64,000 nucleotides of DNA, taken from positions 62,001-126,000 of the forward strand of contig NZ_WHUT02000009.1 in the NCBI RefSeq assembly GCF_009380135.2, written 5' to 3'. Shown piece after piece: positions 28,025-35,969 of this stretch. The stretch is from Fertoeibacter niger. GTDB taxonomy: Bacteria > Pseudomonadota > Alphaproteobacteria > Rhodobacterales > Rhodobacteraceae. A model generated the notes under the pieces. The model worked only from the letters and a program-made list of their open reading frames with translations, was not told the DNA's origin and made no database searches. Numbering within the stretch: the stretch's first letter is position 1; every line of letters begins with the position of its first letter. The position numbers and the translations under genes were made by a program.

Positions 28025-29821
28025 ATGCTGACCGATCTGCCTTTCACCCTGCCCGCGCTGCGGGCGGCCTATGCCGCGGGGCTGGCCCCGGCAGGAGTGC
28101 TGGCCGAGATGTTGCGCCGTATCCGCGCGGCAGACGACCCCGGGATATTCATCCACCTGATCGACGAGGCGGCCCTGCTGGCCGAAGCGGTGGCTTTGGG
28201 GCCCTATGACCCTGACCGCGCCCTTTGGGGCATTCCGTTTGCGGTAAAGGACAATATCGACGTGGCGGGTTGCCCCACCACCGCCGCCTGCCCCGCCTTT
28301 GCGCGGATGGCTGAGGCGGATGCCTTCGTGGTGGCACGGTTGCGGGCGGCGGGGGCCATACCTGTGGGCAAGACCAACCTTGATCAGTTTGCCACCGGGC
28401 TGGTGGGGGTGCGCACGCCCTGGCCCGTGCCGCGCAATGCGATTGATCCGGCGATTGTGCCGGGTGGGTCATCCTCGGGCTCTGCCGTCGCGGTGGCACG
28501 GGGCATCGTGGCGTTTTCGCTGGGCACCGATACCGCAGGGTCTGGCCGGGTGCCTGCGGGGTTGAACAATATCGTGGGGCTGAAGCCCAGCCTTGGCGCG
28601 CTGTCAACATCGGGCGTTGTGCCCGCCTGCCGCACGCTGGATGTGGTGTCGATCTTTGCGCTGACCGTGGCCGATGCGCATGCTGTTTTCCGGGTGGCGG
28701 TGGGGTATGATGCCGCTGATCCCTACGCGCGCCGCGTTGTTGCCGGGCCGATGCCCGCCCTGCCCCCGGCCCTGCGCATCGGCATTCCCAGCCGCCAGAC
28801 CATCCGTTTTTTTGGCGATGATGCACAGCAGGCGATGTTCGACGCCACCTGCGCCAGCCTGCGGGCGATGGGCGCCGATGTGGTGGAGCTGGATTTCACC
28901 CCGTTCTACGCCGTGGCCGCCATGCTTTACGAGGGTGCCTGGGTGGCCGAGCGTCATGCCGTGGTGGGCCCGCTGCTGGCCTCGGACCCGCAGGCGGTGC
29001 ATCCGGTGATCCGGCAGATTGTCGGCGGCGCTGTGGGCATGACGGCCACCGATGCATTCAAGGGCTTTTATCGGCTGGAGGCGCTGCGCCGGGCGGTGGA
29101 GCCTGTGCTGGCCAGCGTCGATATGCTGTGCGTGCCCACCATGCCCACATTCCCAACGTTGGCCGAACTGGCGGCAGACCCGATCACCCCCAATTCCCGT
29201 GCGGGCACCTATACCAATTTCGTCAACCTGCTGGGCATGTGCGGGCTGGCCGTGCCCGCCCCGCCCCGCGCCGATGGTCGCCCCGGCAGCGTGACATTGC
29301 TGGCGGCGGGCGGGCGCGATGCGACGCTGGCCAGTCTGGGGCAGGTGATCGAGGCATGGGGCGAGCGGACTTTGGGCGCAACCGGCTGGGCGCGGCCCGC
29401 CACGTTGCCCGCGCTGGCCCGCGCGATGCCGGAAGACATCGAACTGGCGGTCTGCGGCGCGCATATGTCCGGCCTGCCGCTGAACAGTGAACTGACATCG
29501 CGCGGCGCGCGGTTCCTGCGGCGGGCGGAAACCACGGCGGACTACCGGCTTTACAGCCTGCCCGGTGGCCCGCCCCGCCGCCCCGGCCTGCTGCGCATGG
29601 CCGGTGGTGGCCCGATCCGGCTGGAGGTCTGGGCTCTGCCGCTGGCCGAGGTGGGCGGCTTTCTGGCAGGCATTCCCGCGCCGCTGGGTCTGGGCACAGT
29701 GGTTCTGGCCGACGGCACCACGCCCAAGGGCTTCCTGTGCGAGGCGGCTGCTGTGGCCGGGGCCGAGGATGTCACCGCCTATGGCGACTGGCGGCTGGTG
29801 TTGCGCGAGGCGGCGGCATGA
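28025..29821 (+). CDS. atzF: Allophanate hydrolase AtzF
   Basis: 598 aa. Splits allophanate into two CO2 and two NH3. An amidase-signature domain occupies about residues 1-430: K75 (PFAVKDNIDV), cis-Ser in GGSSSGSA (149-151), nucleophile S173 (TDTAGSGRVP). The C-terminal allophanate-hydrolase domain (about 470-598: RPGLLRMAGG, GLGTVVLADGTTPKGFLCE) is complete. ATG 28025 matches AtzF length; an ATG at 27995 adds ten residues. There is no urea-carboxylase domain, so this is the AtzF type fed by biuret or carboxybiuret hydrolysis. Confidence 0.93.
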   Translation: MLTDLPFTLPALRAAYAAGLAPAGVLAEMLRRIRAADDPGIFIHLIDEAALLAEAVALGPYDPDRALWGIPFAVKDNIDVAGCPTTAACPAFARMAEADAFVVARLRAAGAIPVGKTNLDQFATGLVGVRTPWPVPRNAIDPAIVPGGSSSGSAVAVARGIVAFSLGTDTAGSGRVPAGLNNIVGLKPSLGALSTSGVVPACRTLDVVSIFALTVADAHAVFRVAVGYDAADPYARRVVAGPMPALPPALRIGIPSRQTIRFFGDDAQQAMFDATCASLRAMGADVVELDFTPFYAVAAMLYEGAWVAERHAVVGPLLASDPQAVHPVIRQIVGGAVGMTATDAFKGFYRLEALRRAVEPVLASVDMLCVPTMPTFPTLAELAADPITPNSRAGTYTNFVNLLGMCGLAVPAPPRADGRPGSVTLLAAGGRDATLASLGQVIEAWGERTLGATGWARPATLPALARAMPEDIELAVCGAHMSGLPLNSELTSRGARFLRRAETTADYRLYSLPGGPPRRPGLLRMAGGGPIRLEVWALPLAEVGGFLAGIPAPLGLGTVVLADGTTPKGFLCEAAAVAGAEDVTAYGDWRLVLREAAA

Positions 29822-29826
29822 TGGCT

Positions 29827-30186
29827 TCAGCCACCCAGGCTGACATGCGCCGCCGCGATGCGCCAGCCATCGGCGGTGCGTTGCCACACCTGCGTCTGCG
29901 CGCCCCGCTTGCCCGACCCGCGCCGGGTGTATTCGGCGGTGGCCACGCCGATGTCGGCGCTCAGCACCCGGATCTCCACCCGCGTCAGATCACGCGCGAT
30001 GTCAGACGCATCGCGACCCTTGCGGAAACCGGCAATGGATTCAATGCCATACAACCCCGCATCATTCATCATGCGGATCACATCGGCATCGGCGCGGAAA
30101 TAGCCCACCAATGCTGCCACGTCATTCTCCATCAGCGCCGCCTCATAGCCGTCAAAGGCCGCCCTGATCTCTGCCGCAACATCCAT
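29827..30186 (-). CDS. atzH: AtzH-like protein (1,3-dicarboxyurea amidohydrolase family)
   Basis: 119 aa from ATG 30186, SnoaL/NTF2-like fold of the AtzH (DUF3225) family: EIRAAFDGYEAALMENDVAALVGYF, the Gly-Ile-Glu helix LYGIESIAGFRKGRD, and VATAEYTRRGSGKRGAQTQVW. AtzH removes 1,3-dicarboxyurea, a side metabolite that would otherwise be a dead end between carboxybiuret and allophanate. Encoded on the strand opposite to its partners, squeezed between atzF (5 nt away) and the biuret-hydrolase-like gene. Confidence 0.85.
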   Translation of the reverse strand: MDVAAEIRAAFDGYEAALMENDVAALVGYFRADADVIRMMNDAGLYGIESIAGFRKGRDASDIARDLTRVEIRVLSADIGVATAEYTRRGSGKRGAQTQVWQRTADGWRIAAAHVSLGG

Positions 30187-30266
30187 GCCCCTGCCCTCAC
30201 CGTTTTCCGCAGCGCAGCGTGCCGCAGCCTGCCCGCCTGTCAAGCCCCTTCCGCATCGGAGCCGCC

Positions 30267-30950
30267 ATGCTGATCACCCTTGATGCCGAACCCGGCCCCA
30301 TCCGCTTTGCCCCCAACCGCGCCGCTCTGATCCTGATCGACATGCAGCGCGATTTTCTGGAACCGGGGGGTTTTGGCGAAACGCTGGGCAATGACGTAGC
30401 GCTGCTGCAAATGGCGGTCGGCCCCTGCCAGATGGCGCTGGCCGCCGCTCGCGCTGCGGAATTGCTGGTGATTCACACCCGCGAGGGCCACCGCCCCGAT
30501 CTGCGCGATGCGCCCCCCGCCAAGCTGGAACGCGGCGCACCCAGCAAGCGCATCGGCGACCCGGGGCCCATGGGGCGCATCCTGATCCGGGGCGAGGCGG
30601 GGCATGACATAGTGGCAGCCTTGGCACCCCTGCCCGAAGAGCCTGTGATCGACAAACCCGGCAAAGGCGCCTTTCACCAGACCGATCTGGACCAACTGCT
30701 GCGCAACAACGGCATCGACACGCTGATCGTGGGCGGCGTGACCACCGAGGTCTGCGTTCACACCACCATCCGCGAGGCGAATGACCGGGGCTACCGCTGT
30801 GTGGCGCTGGCCGATGCCTGCGCCTCGTATTTCCCGGAATTTCACCGCATCGGGCTGGAGATGATCAAGGCCCAGGGCGGCATTTTCGGCTGGGTCAGCG
30901 ATGCCGCCAGCTTTCGCAACGCCATGAACGCCGCCGTCAGAGCGGCCTGA
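30267..30950 (+). CDS. biuH: BiuH-like biuret amidohydrolase (isochorismatase-fold cysteine hydrolase)
   Basis: 227 aa. The predicted catalytic triad of cysteine hydrolases is intact: D25 (LILIDMQRDF), K133 (DKPGKGAF), C163 (TTEVCVHTT). HTREGHRPDL, IGDPGP-GRIL and GGIFGWVS closely resemble the Rhizobium biuret hydrolase BiuH. Biuret would give allophanate, the AtzF substrate, plus ammonia. A related ureide (ureidoacrylate, carbamoyl compound) remains possible. ATG 30267 is preceded by GGAG; the permease follows after 15 nt. Confidence 0.82.
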   Translation: MLITLDAEPGPIRFAPNRAALILIDMQRDFLEPGGFGETLGNDVALLQMAVGPCQMALAAARAAELLVIHTREGHRPDLRDAPPAKLERGAPSKRIGDPGPMGRILIRGEAGHDIVAALAPLPEEPVIDKPGKGAFHQTDLDQLLRNNGIDTLIVGGVTTEVCVHTTIREANDRGYRCVALADACASYFPEFHRIGLEMIKAQGGIFGWVSDAASFRNAMNAAVRAA

Positions 30951-30965
30951 TCAAGAGGGAACGCC

Positions 30966-32549
30966 ATGCAGACCACACCAAAACTCTGGACTCCGGGCGA
31001 CTGGAACGCCCTTTTCGGCTTTGGCACCAACATCCTTGTCAACCTGCTGGTGCTGACCGGCCTGTTGCAATTCGTGTTGCAGATGCCTGCCGAGATCGTC
31101 TTTGGCCGCATCCTGCCTGCCTTGGGCCTGATGATGGCGCTGTCCACCGGATATTACGCCTGGCTGGCCTATCAGCTGGCCAAGGAAACCGGGCGCAACG
31201 ATGTCTGCGCCCTGCCCTCGGGCATATCGGTGCCGCATATGTTCGTGGTGACATTCGTTATCATGCTGCCGATCTCGCTTTCGACCGGCGACCCGGTGAA
31301 GGGGTGGGAGGCTGGTCTGGTCTGGGTGTTCTTCCAAAGTTTCATCCTGATGATCGGCGGCTTCATCGCCCCCTATATCCGCAAGATCACCCCCCGCGCG
31401 GCGCTGCTGGGCACGCTGGCGGGCGTATCCATTGCCTTCATCTCCATGCGCCCGGCGCTGGAGATGTTTCTGAACCCGGTGATCGGGGTTGTGTGCCTTG
31501 CCATCATCCTGGTGGCCTGGTTCGGCGGGGCGCGTTACCCGCGGGGCATTCCTGCGGGGCTGGTGGCCATCGCCTTTGGCATGCTGATCGCCTGGGGCGC
31601 GGCGGCGCTGGGGTTCAGCGTGGGCGGCATCAGCGCGGGCGGTCTGTCCGGGGCATTCGCCAACTTCGGCTTTTCGCTGCCCATTCCGGCCATCGACCAT
31701 GTGTTTGGCGGGTTTGAATTTCTGGGCATCATCCTGATCACCGCCATCCCCTTCGGCATCTATGATCTGGTCGAGGCGATGGACAATGTGGAAAGCGCCG
31801 AGGCGGCGGGCGACCATTACCCCACCACCCGCGTGCTGACCGCCGACGGGGTGGTTTCGCTGATCGGCTGCCTGATGGGCAATCCGTTCATCAACGCGGT
31901 CTACATCGGCCATCCGGGCTGGAAATCCATGGGCGGGCGCATCGGCTATTCGGCCGCCACCGGGCTTTTGGTGATCGTGCTGTGCTGGTTCGGCGTGATT
32001 TCGTTGCTGCTGGCGCTGGTGCCGGTGGTCGCCATTTCGCCGATCCTGCTTTACATCGGCATGCTGATCGGCGCGCAGGCGTTCCAGACCACGCCGCTGA
32101 CCCACGCCCCCGCCATCGTGCTGGGCATGCTGCCGCATCTGGCCGCCTGGGCAAAAACGCTGATCGACGGCAGCCTTGGCGCGGCCGGAGTGCAGATGAC
32201 ACCCGAACTGGTCGAGAAAATGGCCATGGGCGGCGTGCTTTATGAAGGGCTGGCGGTGTTTGGCAGCGGGGCCATTCTGGTGGGTCTGGTGCTGGCGGCG
32301 ATTGCGGTTTTCATGATCGAGCGCAAGTTCGAATGGGCCGCAGGCTTTGCGCTGGCCGGTGCGGCGATGAGCTTCTTCGGCTTCATGCATGGCGAGGCTT
32401 TGGGCGTGAACGTGACGCCGATGGTGTCGCTGGCCTATGTGCTGGTGGCGGGGTTCCTTTACCTTTGCGCCCGGTCGCAGGTGGTGTCGTTTGACCGCAC
32501 TCCTGCCCCCATGGCCTCTGACGCGCCTTCGGCCCAGCCCGCTGAATGA
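30966..32549 (+). CDS. NCS2-type (xanthine/uracil-like) permease of the biuret cluster
   Basis: 527 aa with about twelve hydrophobic segments. Resembles the NCS2/AzgA-type nucleobase permeases: CALPSGISVPHMFVV near residue 80, GIYDLVEAMDNVESAEAAGD near 262, DGVVSLIGCLMGNPFINAVYIGHPG near 295. The cluster suggests the cargo is a small nitrogen-rich compound such as biuret, cyanurate or a related ureide; this is inferred from context. Its stop overlaps the atzG start (ATGA). Confidence 0.82.
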   Translation: MQTTPKLWTPGDWNALFGFGTNILVNLLVLTGLLQFVLQMPAEIVFGRILPALGLMMALSTGYYAWLAYQLAKETGRNDVCALPSGISVPHMFVVTFVIMLPISLSTGDPVKGWEAGLVWVFFQSFILMIGGFIAPYIRKITPRAALLGTLAGVSIAFISMRPALEMFLNPVIGVVCLAIILVAWFGGARYPRGIPAGLVAIAFGMLIAWGAAALGFSVGGISAGGLSGAFANFGFSLPIPAIDHVFGGFEFLGIILITAIPFGIYDLVEAMDNVESAEAAGDHYPTTRVLTADGVVSLIGCLMGNPFINAVYIGHPGWKSMGGRIGYSAATGLLVIVLCWFGVISLLLALVPVVAISPILLYIGMLIGAQAFQTTPLTHAPAIVLGMLPHLAAWAKTLIDGSLGAAGVQMTPELVEKMAMGGVLYEGLAVFGSGAILVGLVLAAIAVFMIERKFEWAAGFALAGAAMSFFGFMHGEALGVNVTPMVSLAYVLVAGFLYLCARSQVVSFDRTPAPMASDAPSAQPAE

Positions 32550-32743
32550 CGGCGGATGCCTATATGGATGCGGCGGCGGCGGTGGTTGGCCTGACCATCA
32601 GCGCCCCGCAGCGCGACGGGGTGGCCCGTTTTCTGGGGATCGCGGCGGATATGGCCGCGATCCTTGATGCCTTTCCGCTGGATGACGGGGTGCTGGCGAT
32701 GGCCCCTGTTTTCCGCCTGCCCGAAAGCCCGCCTGATGAATGA
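32546..32743 (+). CDS. atzG: AtzG-like small subunit of carboxybiuret hydrolase
   Basis: 65 aa, two predicted helices plus an acidic-hydrophobic tail (AFPLDDGVLAMAPVFRLPES), matching the GatC-like DUF4089 proteins that wrap around AtzE. AtzG stabilises AtzE in the AtzEG heterotetramer. Overlaps the permease by 4 nt and atzE by 8 nt, so all three are translationally coupled. Confidence 0.85.
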   Translation: MTADAYMDAAAAVVGLTISAPQRDGVARFLGIAADMAAILDAFPLDDGVLAMAPVFRLPESPPDE

Positions 32744-34151
32744 TCCCACTGGCCCCTGGGCCACCGCCGCCGAGATTGCCAGTGCCGTCGCGGGTGGCAC
32801 GGTGTCTGCCCTGTCGGTCACGCAGGCCGCATTGGCGCGCGTTGCCGCAGGCAATGCCGCGATCAATGCCTACACCGATGTGACTGCCGACCGCGCCCTG
32901 CGCGAGGCGGCGGCGGTGGATGCCGCGCGGGCGGCTGGGGCCATGCCCGGGCCGCTGGCGGGCGTGCCCTTTGCGGTGAAGAACCTGTTTGATGTCGCGG
33001 GCCTGCCCACCCGGGCCGGGTCGAAGATCAACCGTGATCGCCCGCCTGCCCGTGCCGATGCCAGCCTGTTGCTGCGGATGAATGCGGCGGGGGCGGTGCT
33101 GCTGGGCGGGTTGAACATGGGCGAATATGCCTATGATTTCACCGGTGAAAACGCGCATGACGGGGCCTGCCGCAACCCGCATGCCATGGGCCGGATGACC
33201 GGCGGTTCATCCTCGGGGTGCGGGGCCGCCACGGCGGCGGGGCTGGCGCCTGTCTCGCTGGGGTCTGACACCAACGGCTCGCTGCGGGTGCCTGCGGCGC
33301 TGTGCGGTGTGTTCAGCCTGAAACCCACCTACGGGCGACTGGGGCGGGGCGGGACGTTCCCCTTTGTGGATAGTCTGGATCATCTGGGGCCGATGGCGCG
33401 CTCGGCCACCGATCTGGCGCTGGCGCATGACGCCTTGCAGGGGCCGGATCCGGGGGATCATGGCTGCACCGGCAAAATCGCACCTGTGATGCCATCGCTT
33501 GAATGTGGCGTCGCGGGGCTGCGCATCGGGGTGCTGGAGGGCTGGTTCGCCAGTCATGCCGATACCGATGCGCAGGCGGCGGTATCAGCAGCGGCAGCGA
33601 TGCTGGGCAAAACCACCGATGTCTTCCCGCAACGCTTTGACGCGGCCGAGGCTGCAAGGGCGGCGGCCTATCTGATCACCAACAGCGAAAGCGCGGCCTT
33701 TCACCTGAACCGCCTGCGCAACCGCGCCGACGATTTCGACCCCGACACCCGTGACCGTTTTCTGGCCGGGGCGTTGCTGCCCGCTGCCTGGATCGCGCGG
33801 GCGCAGCGGGTGCGGCACTGGTGCCTGGAACAGGCGCTGGCGCTGTTTGCCGATACCGATCTGCTGCTGGCCCCTGCCACACCCTGCGCCGCGCCACTGG
33901 CGGGCCAGCGGCTGCTGCAATTGGCCGGGCGCGACATGCCGTTGCGCCCCAGCCTTGGCCTGCTGGCCCAGCCGTTTTCCTGCATCGGCCTGCCGGTCGT
34001 CACGGTGCCGGTCTTTGCTCCGGGTCAGCTACCGCTGGGGGTGCAGATTGTGGCCCCGCCCTGGCGCGAGGATCTGGCCCTGCGTGCGGCACTGGTGTTG
34101 GAACAGGCAGGCGTGGCGCAGGCGCATCCGCCGGGCCAGCGCGCCGCATAG
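32736..34151 (+). CDS. atzE: AtzE-like 1-carboxybiuret hydrolase (amidase signature)
   Basis: 471 aa from ATG 32736, which overlaps atzG. Amidase signature with K82 (PFAVKNLFDV), GGSSSGCG (158-160 serines) and nucleophile S182 (SDTNGSLRVPA). AtzE-specific context: LGGLNMGEYAYDFTGEN and SLKPTYGRLGRGGTFPF. AtzEG deaminates 1-carboxybiuret, the product of cyanurate ring opening. No cyanuric acid hydrolase (AtzD) gene is seen in the window, so the natural substrate may come from elsewhere. Confidence 0.88.
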   Translation: MNDPTGPWATAAEIASAVAGGTVSALSVTQAALARVAAGNAAINAYTDVTADRALREAAAVDAARAAGAMPGPLAGVPFAVKNLFDVAGLPTRAGSKINRDRPPARADASLLLRMNAAGAVLLGGLNMGEYAYDFTGENAHDGACRNPHAMGRMTGGSSSGCGAATAAGLAPVSLGSDTNGSLRVPAALCGVFSLKPTYGRLGRGGTFPFVDSLDHLGPMARSATDLALAHDALQGPDPGDHGCTGKIAPVMPSLECGVAGLRIGVLEGWFASHADTDAQAAVSAAAAMLGKTTDVFPQRFDAAEAARAAAYLITNSESAAFHLNRLRNRADDFDPDTRDRFLAGALLPAAWIARAQRVRHWCLEQALALFADTDLLLAPATPCAAPLAGQRLLQLAGRDMPLRPSLGLLAQPFSCIGLPVVTVPVFAPGQLPLGVQIVAPPWREDLALRAALVLEQAGVAQAHPPGQRAA

Positions 34152-34225
34152 CTCTGTCACCCCCGCCTTGCGCGGAAAATGGCAAAGTGCAAAGGTCGCG
34201 CGTCCTTGCACCGGAGCCCGCGCCC

Positions 34226-34906
34226 TTGCCCTATGACCTCGTGATCTTTGACTGCGACGGCGTGCTGATCGACAGCGAGATCATATCCGCCCGCATGCTG
34301 ATCGCTGCGCTGGCGGGGTTGGGGGTGCATATCGACCTTGATTATGTGGCGCGGCATTTTCTGGGGCGCAGCTACCCGGTGGTGATGGCGCAGATAAGGC
34401 AGGAATTCGGGCTGGATCTGCCGCCGGAGTTTGAGGAACAGTACCGCCAGCGCCTGCTGGCGGCCTTCGAGGCCGAACTGAGGATCATGCCGCATGTGCA
34501 GGATGTGCTGGCGCGGCTGGCGCATCCCTATTGCGTGGCCACATCCTCCAGCCCGGTCAGGGCCCGGAAATCACTGGCCATGGTGGGGTTGGAGGGGCTG
34601 ACCGGCCCGCGCCTGTTCACCGCGACCATGGTGGCGCGGGGCAAGCCTGCGCCCGATCTGTTCCTGCATGCGGCGGCCACGCTGGGGGCAGACCCCGCCC
34701 GCTGTCTGGTGATCGAGGACAGCCTGAACGGGGTGCGGGCGGGCCTTGCGGCGGGTATGCAGGTGTGGCGGTTCACCGGGGGCAGCCATCTGGCGGGGCG
34801 CGACCTGACGGCCCCCCCCGACGCACGCGCACACAGGGAATTTGCATCTTTCGCCGATTTCTTTCAGATTGACCCCTTATTGCGCCCCACAACGGAACAG
34901 GCATGA
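34226..34906 (+). CDS. HAD-superfamily sugar-phosphatase-like hydrolase
   Basis: 226 aa from TTG 34226 (GGAG 10 nt upstream); GTG 34187 is an alternative start. HAD subfamily IA features: DxD motif FDCDGVLIDSE at the N-terminus, motif II serine in VATSSSPVRA, motif III lysine in ARGKPAPDLFLHAA, motif IV VIEDSLNGVRAG. Overlaps the SorC regulator gene by 4 nt and lies upstream of polyol uptake genes, suggesting dephosphorylation of a sugar or polyol phosphate. Substrate not determinable. Confidence 0.87.
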   Translation: MPYDLVIFDCDGVLIDSEIISARMLIAALAGLGVHIDLDYVARHFLGRSYPVVMAQIRQEFGLDLPPEFEEQYRQRLLAAFEAELRIMPHVQDVLARLAHPYCVATSSSPVRARKSLAMVGLEGLTGPRLFTATMVARGKPAPDLFLHAAATLGADPARCLVIEDSLNGVRAGLAAGMQVWRFTGGSHLAGRDLTAPPDARAHREFASFADFFQIDPLLRPTTEQA

Positions 34907-35853
34907 GCCGGATCGACCCCGAACCCACGTTGCAGGACGAGGCCGCGCGCGCCGGCTGGCTTTACTATGTCGGTGGCCTGACGCAGGACCAGATCGCGGC
35001 GGAACTGGGCGTGTCGCGGCAGCGGGCGCAGCGGCTGGTCAGCCGGGCGATGGCCGAAGGGCTGATCCATGTGCGGCTGGAGCACAAGATCGGCGCCTGC
35101 CTGCAACTGGAGGCTGAACTGGCCCGGCGCTACGGGCTGGGTCAATGCCGTGTCGCCCCGGGGCTGGGCGCGGGGGCCGACCCGGCCCGCGCGATTGCCG
35201 GGCCTGCGGCGGCGCTGCTGGAACATTATCTGGCGCGGGCCGAACCGCAGGTGATAGCACTTGGCACAGGCCGCGCGCTGCGGGCCATGGTCGAAGAACT
35301 GACCGCGCAGGATTGCGAGCGGCATCATGTGGTGTCGCTGATCGGCAATATCGCGCCCGACGGGTCGGCGTCATTCTATGATGTCATCATGCGGATCGCC
35401 GACAAGCTGCACGCCCCGCATTACCCCATGCCCGTGCCGGTGATCAGCGACACACCCGCCGAACGCGCGCTTTTCCACTCGCTGCGCCCGGTGCAGGCGG
35501 TGGTGGCGCTGGTGCAGCGCGCCGACGTGATCTTTGTGGGCGTGGGGCAGATGGGCGATGATGCCCCGCTGCTGCTGGACAAATTCGTGACCACCGGCCA
35601 GTTGCGCGACATGCAGGGCGTGGGCGCGGCGGGCGAGATTGCGGGCTGGGTGTTTGACGCCACGGGCCGCTACATCGACTGCGACGCGAATGACCGGGTG
35701 GGCGGGGTGCGCATTGATGCAGGCCGTGAAGCGCCGGTGATCGGTGTGGCTGCGGGCGCGACCAAGGTGCGCGCCATCCGTGCCGCGCTGACGGGGCGAC
35801 TCATCAACGGGCTGGTGACAGACGAGCCGACGGCGCGCGCCCTGCTGGCCTGA
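34903..35853 (+). CDS. SorC-family sugar-responsive transcriptional regulator
   Basis: 316 aa. N-terminal helix-turn-helix at residues 20-55 (YVGGLTQDQIAAELGVSRQRAQRLVSRA), then the SorC sugar-binding domain (LGTGRALRAMVEEL, SLIGNIAPDGSASF, VFDATGRYIDCDAN, GVAAGATKVRAIRAAL). Very likely controls the polyol operon that begins 117 nt downstream, where a perfect inverted repeat precedes smoE. Confidence 0.92.
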   Translation: MSRIDPEPTLQDEAARAGWLYYVGGLTQDQIAAELGVSRQRAQRLVSRAMAEGLIHVRLEHKIGACLQLEAELARRYGLGQCRVAPGLGAGADPARAIAGPAAALLEHYLARAEPQVIALGTGRALRAMVEELTAQDCERHHVVSLIGNIAPDGSASFYDVIMRIADKLHAPHYPMPVPVISDTPAERALFHSLRPVQAVVALVQRADVIFVGVGQMGDDAPLLLDKFVTTGQLRDMQGVGAAGEIAGWVFDATGRYIDCDANDRVGGVRIDAGREAPVIGVAAGATKVRAIRAALTGRLINGLVTDEPTARALLA

Positions 35854-35895
35854 CCGAATTCGTTCAAACCTCTGGGGTGCAACGAAGTTTTTTCG

Positions 35896-35951
35896 TTGAC
35901 TTTATTTTAGGCGCGAGTGAGTATTTACCCATGCGGTGAGCATCTGCTCAC
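35896..35951 (+). promoter_or_regulatory. Promoter and candidate SorC operator upstream of smoE
   Basis: TTGACT at 35896-35901 resembles a -35 element in an AT-rich patch, with a loose -10 near GTATTTA about 19-20 nt on. Downstream, GTGAGCA-tc-TGCTCAC at 35936-35951 is a perfect 7-bp inverted repeat lying in the expected leader, 19 nt before the smoE start, well placed for repression by the adjacent SorC protein. AACGAA/TTCGTT just upstream could terminate the regulator transcript. Confidence 0.5.
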
Positions 35952-35969
35952 ACGCTCAGGGAGGATAAC

